From contig BFEA01000014.1 of assembly GCA_003427395.1 (NCBI GenBank), positions 1,580,296 through 1,644,295 of the forward strand: a DNA stretch of 64,000 nucleotides, written 5' to 3'. Both the position numbers and the translations under genes were made by a program. Below, piece after piece: positions 23,020 through 35,065 of this stretch. This stretch comes from Chara braunii. Taxonomy: Eukaryota > Streptophyta > Charophyceae > Charales > Characeae. Within the stretch, counting starts at the first letter, position 1, and each line of letters opens with the position of its first letter. The notes under the pieces were generated by a model. It saw only the letters and a list, made by a program, of their open reading frames with translations, was not told the origin of the DNA and did no database searches.

Positions 23020-25948
23020 TATCGGTGGCTCTTCCGCTGGACTGTTGGATGCGGTCCACATTTCCCTCAACTGGCCTTGGTTGCTCAGGCTTTGAGACCA
23101 TTCGTTCACCAATTTCAAAATTCAGATTTTTCCCCGCCCTCCTCTTCAAGAGGGAGGAGGCAAAGGACTCTGATGAGACCAAGGAGGCGTTATCAGATTG
23201 AGCTAACCACTCGGCCACTGCACACGCAGTCAACCCTGACAACAGTCTTATCCCTGCCAAAGTATCTGACTGTACCGCAAGAAGGTGGGCCAGTTCTATC
23301 CAATAGATCCTCAGGTCATCCCATTTCGATTTATTGTTTGTCATATGTGCCATATCCATAAATGCAATCAAGAGGCTGACTATACTCCCTTTTGGTAGAT
23401 TTACCGAGTGACGTGCCATTTTTGGCTCAGGTAGCAAACTTGCTTTCCCCAGATTTTGCAAGGTCTGTATCTTTACCAGATTACAGACCATCACTGGGGA
23501 GGGCGTGCTTCGTAATAGGATGGCTGGGAGGGTCAAAGTTCCATCCTTCCCCTTCAATGTGAGGAACCGCAGTGTATGTCCGTCATGCGAACAGATTATA
23601 GGGATCAGATAATCCAACGTCTGTCCCATTGTCTTTTCTTTCCTCGTCAGTGTCCTCGTTGGTGCAGCCAGAGACAGTGAGCGTCTAGCGTTTTTGGACA
23701 TCTCGGCTCTTCCTCTTTTCATAGGAGAGCTCCTGGCCACCTCTTCTGTGCAAGTCCCGCTCTCCTCATCTTCCTGTCTCGCTAAAAATTTCAAACCATC
23801 AATACAGGGTCTCTTCACAGAGGACAAGTTCACTGAGATATTCGGATGGTCAGTTTTCGTTCCTTCGGGCAGCGGAGTAGCGGGGGATGGTCAGGCAAAA
23901 GGATTAACTGCTCGAGCCATCCCCGTATTCCATTCCTTACCACTCTTCCAGATGTCCTCCGTTGCTTTGTCCGACTGCTAAGAGGCCCCTGTCGGGGAGA
24001 AGAAGGCTGGAGAGCCTTTCTTATCCCCTTCTGAATCCTCACCTGAGCTGGAAGAGGGACTATGTGTCTCGGTTGGTATGAAGACTATTTTATTGTTGAT
24101 AACCAACGGGTTGAATTTAAGCCCTTGGGCTTCTGTCCGTTCCTCCACTGAGGATTCCCTGTTGTACAGTTTATTTTCATAGACCGAACAGTCCTTCGGG
24201 ATATCCTTAGTTAGAGCGGTGAGAGTCAAAGTTGCCCGTTCAGTCGTATCTGAAACCTGCTGGACCGGGCTCGACAGTAAATCCGCTTGTTTCATGCCAC
24301 CCGAGCGCTGAGTACTCGCCTCTCTAGGAGGACTCCCCTTTCTTCGCGACTCAGATACTACAACTGTACCCATTTCCTTCGGTTTACCGTTACCAGGGGA
24401 GACAGTGGGGGAGGGCGGGGAGGGGGGGGTTCCATCCTTCGGACTTTCGCCAGTCATTACCATGGGTCTCAGGGGCCCATCACTACACCCATTTATCTGC
24501 AAGACCCCTTGGTCCCCTTGATCCCCTCGCTCCTTCTGAGTCGGGCTCGTTACCAACACGTGGTCAGGGTTGGCCGAATTACCTGGCGCCGAAGTGGAAG
24601 CCTCTGAAGGTTGNTCCTTATTTTCTCCTGTTACCACTTCCTGGTCCTGCCTCCGTGATTTGGAGATTTTCCATTCGGTTTGAGCCTTCTTTTTCTTCCC
24701 CTTCTTCCCCACTGGCTTCTTCTTTTTATTCATAGGCTTCTTGTTCTTTCTGGATTCCATGGGCTGGTCCCGAAATTCTTCCTCACTCCCCTCCTTTGCT
24801 TTTCCTTCCCGGGACTTAGCTTCGCTATCCTCCATAGTTGTGTTCCTTATCCTTCTCCTTATCTTCACCCTTGTCTTTCTCTTTCTGGTTCCCTGCATCC
24901 CCCTTCCCATTAGCCCCAAAGGAGCCTGAGACAGTGGGTTGCCCCTCCCCTTCTCCTTCTCCCCACCCTCCATGTTCTTGTCCCCTTCCGAATGTCCCCC
25001 TTTTTTCTTACGGCCCAAATCTAATTTGGCGTTCGGATTGTTTCTGTTCACAACTGCGTCAACACCCTGGTTCTTCTTACCCTGGTCTAGGTCTTTACCC
25101 TGGTTCTCTGAAGGAGCCGGAGGTTTCCAGGTTGGACAACACTCGTCCTCCTTCGTGTGAAAATTTTGTCGGCATGCCCGACACCAAGGGGTTCGGGCAT
25201 GAACGACTTCGATTTCCACATAAGCCCCTTTTTGCATGTCAATACATAGGTAAGGTTTATAACGAAGTCTGGCTTGTGCTTCCAAGTCAAATTTAACGTT
25301 AATTAATTCCGAGGCATTTTTGTCCGCATATGTTTCATAGTTCCTTAAGATCGGACCGAAAGCCTTTTTCACAGCAGGTGCCAGGTGTGGCAGGGCCGCA
25401 ACGGGAACGTACATACACCTAATCCAGAAATACCTGAAACGCATGGCCTCACGCCACTCAACCAACTCGTTTTCTGGCATCCAGGGTTTGAACGATAGGG
25501 TGTACCTTTTCCCATCCAAAGTTATTTCGTCCTTTTTTTTCCTAAGTAGCCACGTTGCAATCTCCTTCGCCGACGCTACATAAGTAATCAAATTGTACCC
25601 CTCATTATGAAACACTCCTCTCATCGGAGGTGCACTAATTGCTCCACTCCTTGCCCATCCGTTTTCATGCATACGAATCAAGCAAACTTTGACCGAGATT
25701 GACAGTGATTTCGAATCTTTCCCAAAAAATACCGAAACAACATTTTCTTTGAGCCACTCCTCCTGAATCGCGTAGACTTCAGGGTTGACTACCACCTTCA
25801 CGTAGTCATCCCCTATTTCTACGCTTTCAGGATTGAGATGCTCTGGGAGGAGACCCCCTTGGTAACAATTAGTCATCAGTTCCTTGAGTCTACTCTTGTC
25901 AGTTCCCCCACTGTTAGGTGGGAGGGGGGCGCCTGCGGGAGGTTCCAT
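23003..25948 (-). pseudogene. LINE-1 ORF1: RNA-binding Gag-like protein, two in-frame stops
   Basis: From the ATG at 25948 one frame of 981 codons ends at TAA 23003-23005. Internal stops lie at 23978-23980 (TAG) and 23891-23893 (TGA), leaving an uninterrupted 656-aa first part. Residues 1-250 match the start of the related frame at 27086-27990 (shared FxPWxxxxxxxxWR region). A CCHC-like knuckle with spacing C-x2-C-x4-H-x5-C starts at residue 256 (CRACRQNFHTKEDEC). A long low-complexity Lys/Glu/Pro-rich stretch follows. ORF1 proteins of this class coat the element's RNA. The last 17 nt overlap the ORF2 start. One N (24614) lies in the frame. Confidence 0.85.
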
Positions 25949-26231
25949 TTTTGACGCACAAGAAAGTCAAATAATACCAATCAAAACCACAAACACTTAA
26001 CAATTCAAACCTACAGACAGACTTATAAACAATACCTATAATAACGAGGCCTCAATTAACGGGATAGGAGTTATCATTCCCAATCCCTTGGGTAGTAAAG
26101 CCAAGGCAACCCGACCTACATATCTCGATGTCGCTCGTACCGTGAACTTTTTCTCTACTGCCCGTAATCTGCCGTCTTCTTTCATCCATCCATCACCTTT
26201 AAACATTTCGTGCGGGGAGAGGCCCCAGCAT

Positions 26232-26241
26232 GTGCTATACC
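26232..26241. repeat. Right target-site duplication of LINE-1
   Basis: Exact second copy of GTGCTATACC. It fixes the 5' end of the LINE at about 26231 and shows that the 5' end is not truncated. Confidence 0.8.
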
Positions 26242-26620
26242 TGCTACAGCAGGTGGGCAATACTGGCCAGGGGTCGGCCAGTAGCATCAGGACCGAGCTT
26301 CTTCGATGGGCCAGTCACTACTGGACCTCCCCTCCGGTCCCCTCCCCTACTCCGGGTAGACTGTGAGGACCCCGACCTCTCATTTTATAAGGGACGTTGG
26401 ACCCGATTGCCAACACGTGCAGCTCCCCACGTATAAAAAAAAAGAGAAAAGAAAATCAGCAGTCTCTGCTCAATGCCCCTCTGGGGGACAGAGGTGGCAG
26501 GCGACAAACTTGCTAGAGAAGGTACATGAGGCCCATGCGGATTGAACGCAAAACCTCATGAATGCCACTTGCATGCCTTACCAACTGAGATAGGCTGCAT
26601 CACCTGTTTGGGTTGGAGCC
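26242..26620 (-). mobile_element. tRNA-derived SINE (copy 2), split by LINE-1
   Basis: The tRNA-like head lies on the minus strand with a decayed A box TATCTCAGTTGG (26581-26592) and B box CGTTCAATCC (26539-26548). The sequence from 26242 continues the repeat interrupted at 18208, as the parallel AGCAGGTGGGCAATACTGGCC matches copy 1 near 17827. It has an extra insertion of about 130 bp (26340-26455). Confidence 0.6.
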
Positions 26621-26769
26621 GATTCGTTTTTCATTTCTTTTGTTTTGTTTCCTTTTCTTTTGTTTTGTTGTTTCTGACGTGAATCTGCCCGGGCAGGCGC
26701 CAATTTCTTTTTCTTTTTCTTTTGTTTTTTTGTCTATGGTGTGAATGGTAGGATCTGAAAGAAACCGTA

Positions 26770-27990
26770 TATTGAACGTGTGTGTCCCGGGGGACGGCTG
26801 CCGGAGGCGCTTCGACCGGCGTAGTAGCGCTCGGCCCAAACGCCGTCTGCCGATTCGGCAGGCCTGACCAGCGATGTACGGTCTCGTCGTGGAACCGTCA
26901 GCGTAGGTGGTAGCTCATTGCTCTCGTGTTGACGAAGCCCAAGGCAACAACCTGGATGATGCTATCAGCGGTTAGAGTATGCCGCCACCACCCCCGGACA
27001 ATCGCTATCGAAGTCGTAAAGGTACGCTAGAGAAGTGTTCCCTTCGCAATGGAAGGTGTTGGAAGTCTAGAGCAACGACGTCAAGATGGAGCCGGAGACG
27101 GGGGTGCAAGGTGAACAGGATGGAAGAGCTCAAGGTTCCGGAGACTACCGCCTGGAGACAGAAAGAGCAAGAGAGATGATAAGGGCGTGCTATGAGGAAG
27201 GTATCCTCCCAACGGACATAGACCGAGGGGAGATGGAAGTGTTGGGGAGGGAAGTTAAGTTTATCTTGAACTTGTCTCTCGATGAAATCAAGATTAAGTG
27301 GTTGAAAGAGAGGACGGTTAATGTAATCTTTCGGGATGGAGCTCGATTCCTGCCTAAGACGGTCAAAGAAGATGTGGTTAGAGCTTATGAAGACGTGTGG
27401 ATAAAGGATGAAACCTTCGGGCATGATTTCAAGCGCGGGAGGACTAAAGTGGAGAGCCCGAATGTGATCTCGTATATTCCAAGGGCGCAAGCCATCTCCG
27501 ATTCGATGCTTCAGAAGAAAACCGATTTCATCGATCTTGCTGGTACGACATACAGAACGGAGTTTAACCCATGGCTGACACGTGCAAAAATCAGGGATTG
27601 GAGGCAATTGATTGACCAGGATACTTTCTGGGTGGTGGCGGTGGGTGTACCTTTGGATGAAATGCCTTTTCTCCACGCCCATGTGGAGAGGGCTATAGGG
27701 AAAGTGGTGAAGCAGCACAAACCGGAAGCGGACGAATCAGACCCGAAATTGATGAACTTGCGGTTCGACGTGGATCCAGCATGCAGAGCGAATATGAAGG
27801 ATAAAATTCTAGTCCAAACTTGCTAAGGTGATGTGCTAAAGGTTAAACTTGCGAATGCTGACTCGGAATGCTGCAAAAGGTGCCGCACCTTCTTTCATAC
27901 AGAGCTCACCTGCAGAAGATTGGATCGTCGTAATCAAGGGGGTGCGCGATCGAGCCAGCCACAAGTATTGTCATCCTCAAGGACGGTGAT
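26770..27990 (+). mobile_element. 5' part of a third LINE (LINE-3), cut by the 3.6-kb repeat
   Basis: A 5' UTR-like stretch leads into an ORF1 related to that of LINE-1 but on the opposite strand, so the two LINEs stand head to head about 540 bp apart. The element stops at about 27990, where the 3.6-kb repeat starts. Its missing ORF2 is not found further right in this window. Confidence 0.65.
27086..27990 (+). pseudogene. LINE-3 ORF1 fragment with zinc knuckle
   Basis: From the ATG at 27086 a frame of 246 codons ends at TAA 27824-27826, but the same frame goes on and carries the zinc knuckle CKRCRTFFHTELTC (27872-27913, C-x2-C-x4-H-x4-C) before the repeat boundary. Similarity to LINE-1 ORF1 is clear across the whole N-terminal part, for instance TEFNPWLTRAKIRDWRQL against the FKPWMPENELVEWREA region. 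Domain order and spacing are equal in both. Given the stop and the truncation at 27990 it is dead. Confidence 0.75.
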
Positions 27991-30065
27991 ATCGAGCGCA
28001 TCGGCCCCCGCGCGAGCGAGGGCCCTCCCGGCCATGTTACGCATGAGTTTAAACAAAACTTAACATAAGAGACAACTTAGGGACGACGAATAATTAATCC
28101 CGCGGACCGTCGAGACGGTCGCGGTCGTGTCATTCCTTCGCCGCTCTAGCCGGGTGCGCCAGTTGTACATCCTGTGGTCCCCTACGACAGGACAGGTTCC
28201 CTCGAGGCATAAGCTTGCTTCCCTAAGGGGTTGTCACCACCCTTAGGGGCATATCCCTACCGAGTTACCGACCCAGTGGACCCACGTACGAAAGTTTTAA
28301 ATGCAATTGCAGAGGTGGGTCGGTCGAGGGTGTTTGCTCACTCGCTGTAGTATAGGTACGCGCGATTAAAACGCCTATTGAACCCGGACGTCGTCCGTTC
28401 CTTAGGGCGCTGATCTCCAAAGTACGAAGCATACACCGGTCGACTAGGACGGTCTCAACCTAGTGTGAAACCCCCAATATCCTACTCCCTTTGGTCACCC
28501 GGTTAAAAAGAAAAACATAACAACCACTAGTTATAAAAAAGAATCGATCGTAGTCGACATAAACATATATCCAATTTGAAATGATAACCGAACGAATCTA
28601 AATCATCATTAGATACATCCAATAACACAACATCAAAATAAAATCCGACCACCCTGGGTCGAATTCCACAAAAATCATACAGCCGCCAACGGGGAGTTGG
28701 CTTTCAACAATAACCTCAATGCAAACGACAAGGTAGTCGGGCTTGTCTTGGTTTTGACTTGATGAGATGCGCTGCCAAAGTTATTAATTTCATCCTCCTA
28801 AGATTTAACACGCACACACTCGACTCCATAAGTTTCTCAATCTTCTTGGATGACGACTGTTTTGCAGATGATTCTTGATCAGGGGCATTGCTTGAGGTGT
28901 TACATGCCTCTCCCTCTAGGAAGTGGTCTGGGGTACTCCTCCTCCTCGCCCGAGGACAAGACTCAGATCTCAAAAGTCGGGCCGTCTCCACCGAATCGGC
29001 AAAGTACCCCCCCGTTGAACGGTGCATTCTGGGTCGATAACAGGGCCGAATCCTAAAGCAACGAACCCCCGCCCCAGATGCTTCCTGAAAAAAAGAATGT
29101 GTTCACCACAAGTATATTTTCAGTTGTCCATTTTGTCTCTTGCCCAAGGCAACTCAAACGAAAATAGTTAGGAAAGATAGAGAGTGAGAAATATTTAGAC
29201 AAAAAAAAGTCGTTCAGGAAAGAAATTGTCAATCTTTGGGAAAAAAACTACGTTTGTTTGACCTTATCTGCTTTATTTTATTCGAAACGATGCGCACAAA
29301 ATTGATATTTTTCAAAACAACCAACCCTTCTTGGCATGCAGGCAGGTGAGTAGTCACAAAAAGACATTTCTTTTCCATTTTTTCAAATAGGCATAATCAA
29401 TCTCCTTTGCAAGCATCCTTCTACCTACCTGCACAACACGTAAAAAAAACAAGTTCAAGAAAAAAAACAGTACAACCCCATGCCCAAGTCAGACCTTTCC
29501 ACTCAGATGCACGATACACACAATTTTCCTATACCTTTTCAACGAACATTCAATGAACAGGGTCAAACAAAGTGTGGGTTCACACATGTGTGAAGGAAAA
29601 TCTGAGTCAATCAACTGACTGACCTTGAGTGACGTGGTGCCAAACGCGTCCTGGCTCACTCAAGAAAGCCAATATATAATATACTTGTTGTCAAAAAAAA
29701 CGGCAGTCCCAAGGCAAGTCTCAAGCCAACTACTTGTCCCAATCTGTTCCCGACTCACAAGTCGCACATGCGGTAGTCCCAGATTCGATGGCGGCATGTC
29801 GCACGAGTCCCAAAAAAAATGTTGGTTTCAAGACAGTCCCAACTGATCCCACGTCTGTCCCAATTGGTCCCAAGTGGTCCTTGATGGTTCTACGCCACCA
29901 ACATTCGTCCCTCACACAAATTTCATAGTGTCGCGCGTGCCAACTGCCACCACGTCACGTTGCCGCCGCCGCACACCCCAACTCTGGTAGCACAACCTTA
30001 TCAAACAAAACAGACACCGCGCCGTAAAAAAAAACTCCACCGCTGTTGTGCCGCAAATCCCTATT

Positions 30066-30520
30066 GTCGTGTCGCTAGTCTAGCAGCATTTCCACACTAA
30101 AGAAAAAACAAGTGTTGCCGCGCCACCAATCCGGCGGCATTTCCCCGCCAAAAGGAAATCAAGTGCCGCCGCGCCGCAAATCCGGCAGCACTTCCGCACC
30201 ACCGTCGTCAAACTTAGTGCCTTCGCCCCAAAAATTCGGCAGCACTTCCGTACCACCGCCGTAAAACTCAGTGCCGCCGTTACAGAAATTCGGCAGCACC
30301 TCCGCACCACCGCGGTCAAACTTAGTGCCGACGCCACAGAAAATTCGGCATCGCTTCCGCTCCGCTGCTGTTAAAACCAGAGCCGCCGCCGCAAAATTTC
30401 GGCAATGCTTCCGCATGACCGCTGTTAAAACCAGGGCCGCCTCCGCAAAAATTCAGCAGCGTTTCCGCACCACCGCTGTTAAGACCAGAGCCGCCGTCAA
30501 AGTCCCGCAGCGTCTTTAGC
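30066..30520 (-). repeat. 54-bp GC-rich VNTR coding NFCGGGTKF-type 18-residue repeats
   Basis: On the minus strand the unit translates to about 18 residues containing NFCGGGTKFDGGGAEVLP. The frame is open for at least 136 codons (from 30732), then shifts near 30322-30416. The plus-strand copy at 56160-56498 keeps one frame throughout. A 54-bp unit is a multiple of 3, so an open frame can persist without selection. Confidence 0.7.
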
Positions 30521-31503
30521 TCCGTCTCGTTGGACCAGCGCCAACCAAAAGAGAGGGGAGCAGAGTTTTCTCTGCCTTGGCTATGGTTTTCCTCCTCCTT
30601 GTCCGGCGCTCTTTTGCTGTCCTCCAACTCCGCCAGCAGCGCTCCTGCCTCCTCTCCAGCACTCCAGCAATGAGGCAAGTGTGTTGTCACACACTGGCAG
30701 CTGGAGGCAAGTGTGAGGCAGTTGGGGGACAACTGCCTCTTTTCTAGTGGTTGAGGAGGGCAGTTGCAGCCTCAGCTGCCCCAGGCAAAATTCGTCACTT
30801 GGCCGGGGCCGTTGATCTGAGCCAGATCAACGGACTGAGGCTGTCTCACCTCAGCCACACACTTAGGGTGGCAGTTGTACTCAACTGCCCCCCTTCTTTT
30901 TCTCCCTTTTCCATGCACTCAGCCCCATACTGAATGCAGGTTCAGTGGGAAAATGGTTGTTTCCAGCCAAGTTCCCCTCATTGCCCCTCCAATTCCCCAG
31001 CCTCTGGCCTGAGTTACATTCAGGCCAGATTGATCTGTATCTGATCATAGCCGCGGCCACATTCGTGGCCGTGGCTTTTTTTTTCCCCTTTTTTCTCACT
31101 TTTACCGCTGCCCTCCCCTGAAAACAGGGAGGACAGTTGTCAGTGTTGGGAGGAGTAGGCCCTCCTCCTCCCAACTCTCCCGTTTCCCTTTCTCTCCCTC
31201 AGCCTTTAAAACCCCCCTCTTCTTGCCTGTGCCTGCATACGGCCCACGACCCCAGCCAAATTCAGACACAGGCTGGGGTGGTTCCCTCAACAGTTGGTGA
31301 GGGAACAGTTGCTCGTTTTCCCACGAGCAGTTGCCCCTTTTTACTAAAAAAAAACAAAAAACAAAAAACAACAACAACTTACCTTTCCTTTGCCTGTAGC
31401 GTGAATCTCCCCTTGTTCCTGGGGTAGATTCATTCGATTTTGTTCACCCTTAGGCAGTTTCCACGATGAGGGGCCAACCTCAGGTAGGTAGGTAGGTGGC
31501 TGC

Positions 31504-32800
<1,297 letters not shown>

Positions 32801-32956
32801 GAGGGGGGGGGGGGGGGGGGGTTTTTTGGAGACCAGTTTTAAGATAGGGGGCTTATTTTTTCATTCTCTCTCCCCCCCCCCCCTCATCGTCGTCATCGTC
32901 GTCGTCGGCGTTGTCGTCATCGTCAACACTATACCCCCTCAACCTGGGGAACCCCC

Positions 32957-33178
32957 CAAAGCACATTGCAGAGGGGCTCTCTCGTAACCCAGATACAAAA
33001 TCCCAAAATCCACGCTTGGATCGTCGCCATCATCGACTGCAAAGGAGAAGGTAGGTCGCCTCTATCCTCCCAAAGCACATTGCAGAGGGTCTCTCTCGTA
33101 ACCCAGATACAAAATCCCAAAATCCACGCCTGGATCGTCGCCATCATCGACTGCAAAGGAGAAGGTAAGTCGCCTCTA
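32957..33178 (+). repeat. Tandem duplication of about 112 bp
   Basis: Two copies (about 32957-33064 and 33070-33178) share CCAAAGCACATTGCAGAGGG through GACTGCAAAGGAGAAGGTA with a few changes. Each ends in a splice-donor-like AAGGTAGGT or AAGGTAAGT, so a duplicated exon end is conceivable, but no domain is recognised in the 35-codon reading. Confidence 0.7.
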
Positions 33179-33189
33179 CCCCTCCTCCC

Positions 33190-33420
33190 TCCTCCTCTCC
33201 TTCTCTCCTTCTTCTTCTTCTTCCTCTTTGCATGCCTCATTCCTCTCCGCGTTCTCCGCTCCTTCTTCTTCTTCTTCTTCTTCTTCTTCCTTTTCTTCTT
33301 CTTCTTCTTCTTTCTCTTCTTCTTCTTCTTCTTCTTCTTCTTCTTCTTTTTCTTCTTTTTCTTCTTTTTTTTCTTCTTCTTTTTCTTTTTCTTCTTTTTC
33401 TTTTTCTTCTTCTTTTCGTC
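33190..33420. repeat. (CTT)n / T-rich tract
   Basis: Imperfect CTT/TTTTC repeat about 230 nt long. All Lys-rich or Ser/Phe-rich frames across it are artefacts. Confidence 0.9.
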
Positions 33421-35065
33421 TCCTACTACTATTTTTTCCGCTATCTTTCTTACTACCTTTCCCGTGTGAGTCGTCATTCTCTACCGCGTGGTCATCTCTC
33501 CTCCTTAACGCGGTAGGTGGTCGTTTCCTCCTGGGTTCTGTTCAGAGTTCTCCTTGAAAAAAACTCTGAGGTCGCGAGATCGTTCTCTCACGATCCGCTC
33601 TACTTCGCCATTCTCCCGATGGTGTAAGTCAGTATCGAGTGGGCTAAGCTCGATGTCCCGGATCTGTAGCATGTGAGAGAATGGACTTGCTCAAAATTCG
33701 GGGCAAGTGCATCAAGATAAGTTTGCAAAAAGAGATTCATACACGTAAAAGAAAACAAAACAAAAATAACTCAACAAGAAATAAGAGAAAAATAATAAAT
33801 CCAAAAAAAATAAAAAAAAATAAAAAAAATCTAACTGCTAACTACCCTAGATTGCCAAGTGTCGTTCCCCTGTTTTCAAACGGGGCTAACTGTAACTACT
33901 AATAACTTACTTTAATCTAGAGTGTCACCGGTTCAAGCCTCGACCGACTGAGCTCGGGCGAAACTGTTGTGGAGCTCCGTGACAAAAGGAGCTAGCTCAA
34001 GCGTTAGCTGGATTTGTTCCCTACATCTATTTCTTGACAACCCACACCTAAACCTACTAAGCTAGCTCTTACTCTTGTCAAGAAAATAGCCGCTCAGGTA
34101 TATGTAGAGGATTTGGGTTCAACCCACTTAGTGGCCCGAACCCATTTTTAAGTTAGTGCGTGCACACACATGCCGGCTTACATGCCGGTCTGAGTGTTTA
34201 TCGGCTTGAGTGTATGTGTGCCCCACAAGGGTACTTGGTTTATCGGAGGGCCTAAAGGGCCGGTACTTAGCTGTGGCCGTGACATTGAGGGTCGAGGTGG
34301 GGAAAGAGGCTCGCGAAACTTAGGCGCCGCGGAAAACACTCAAGTAGCAGGTAGGTCGGTACCACACCAAGTAGAGATAGATGTGCCGGGTACTCGAGGC
34401 CGAGCAGAAGAAGACAAAATTAGCATTTTTAGCCGCCCAGTACCGGTAGGTGGACAGGTACCAGCCCAAGTTTTAGTGTGTGTCGTAGATCTACCTGACG
34501 CAACACTAACCTAATCAACCCTTCGACCTTTTCGATAAGAAGGTATTGCTATCGATCCTAACCATCACGGCGCGCGTCATAACAATGCGCTCGCATACTC
34601 TCGAAATTTTCTCAGCGATTTGCCCTGGCCTCAATAGTCGACGAAAATGTACACTTTTAAGTTCAGACCGACTCCGTCATGGTGGTCGGTGCAATCGGTG
34701 TATCGAATGTAAAAACATGGCCAAATACCCTTGTAAGGGTAGTTGGTCCGACACCACAATGCTTGGTGCTGGTACATTTACTTGTTGGATGTTGTAGCGC
34801 AGCTGTTGATCGTCGTTAAACTAATGCCCCAGCAGATGCTCCGCAATCGCCACTTGGAAGTGCTCAATTTGCTCATACTCGTGCTCGCGATTGCTCATTC
34901 TGTGTGATCAAGACTTATCGGAAGAAGAGTGTGTGCATTGAGTATCGGAGGCAGAACAATGAAAGGAAGAGGATGAGGAAGCAAAAGGGGATGGTATAGA
35001 CAGAACAAGGGTCTGATCGCGATTCAGCGATGGCCGGAACTGGCGAAGGGCAGCAATATGGCAAG
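33421..35065. other. No intact gene; possible LTR or leader of the gypsy element
   Basis: The stretch lies downstream of the minus-strand gypsy pol remnant and may contain its 3' LTR. GTGTCGTTCC at 33855-33864 also occurs at 61914-61923 beside the gag element. A short hairpin (TTTCTTGACAA/TTGTCAAGAAA, 34030-34086) is visible. Frames of about 100 codons at 34194-34514 and 34546-34797 show no domain. Confidence 0.35.

Larger units (their letters stand above)
18209..26231 (-). mobile_element. Full-length non-LTR retrotransposon (LINE-1), 8.02 kb
   Basis: The element runs on the minus strand from about 26231 (5') to a 19-nt poly(A) tail (T on the plus strand, 18209-18227), bounded by the 10-bp duplication GTGCTATACC. 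It holds a 5' UTR of about 280 bp, ORF1 (25948-23003), ORF2 (23019-18787) and a 3' UTR of about 560 bp. The order of APE endonuclease, reverse transcriptase and C-terminal zinc finger fits plant L1-clade elements. Its coding frames contain six nonsense codons but no frameshift, plus several single N bases. It has landed in a SINE-like repeat whose interrupted halves lie at 18180-18208 and 26242 onwards. Confidence 0.85.

Noticed and set aside
32929-33557. Lys-rich, Ser-rich and Phe-rich frames
   Set aside because: They are translations of a (CTT)n tract in six frames.
33930-33980. tRNA-like GGTTCAAGCC next to GAGCTCAG
   Set aside because: The A and B boxes are too close together and the arms do not fold.
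34194-34797. Two frames of 83-106 codons
   Set aside because: They lie between a gypsy remnant and simple repeats, and no domain was recognised. Probably LTR or leader sequence.
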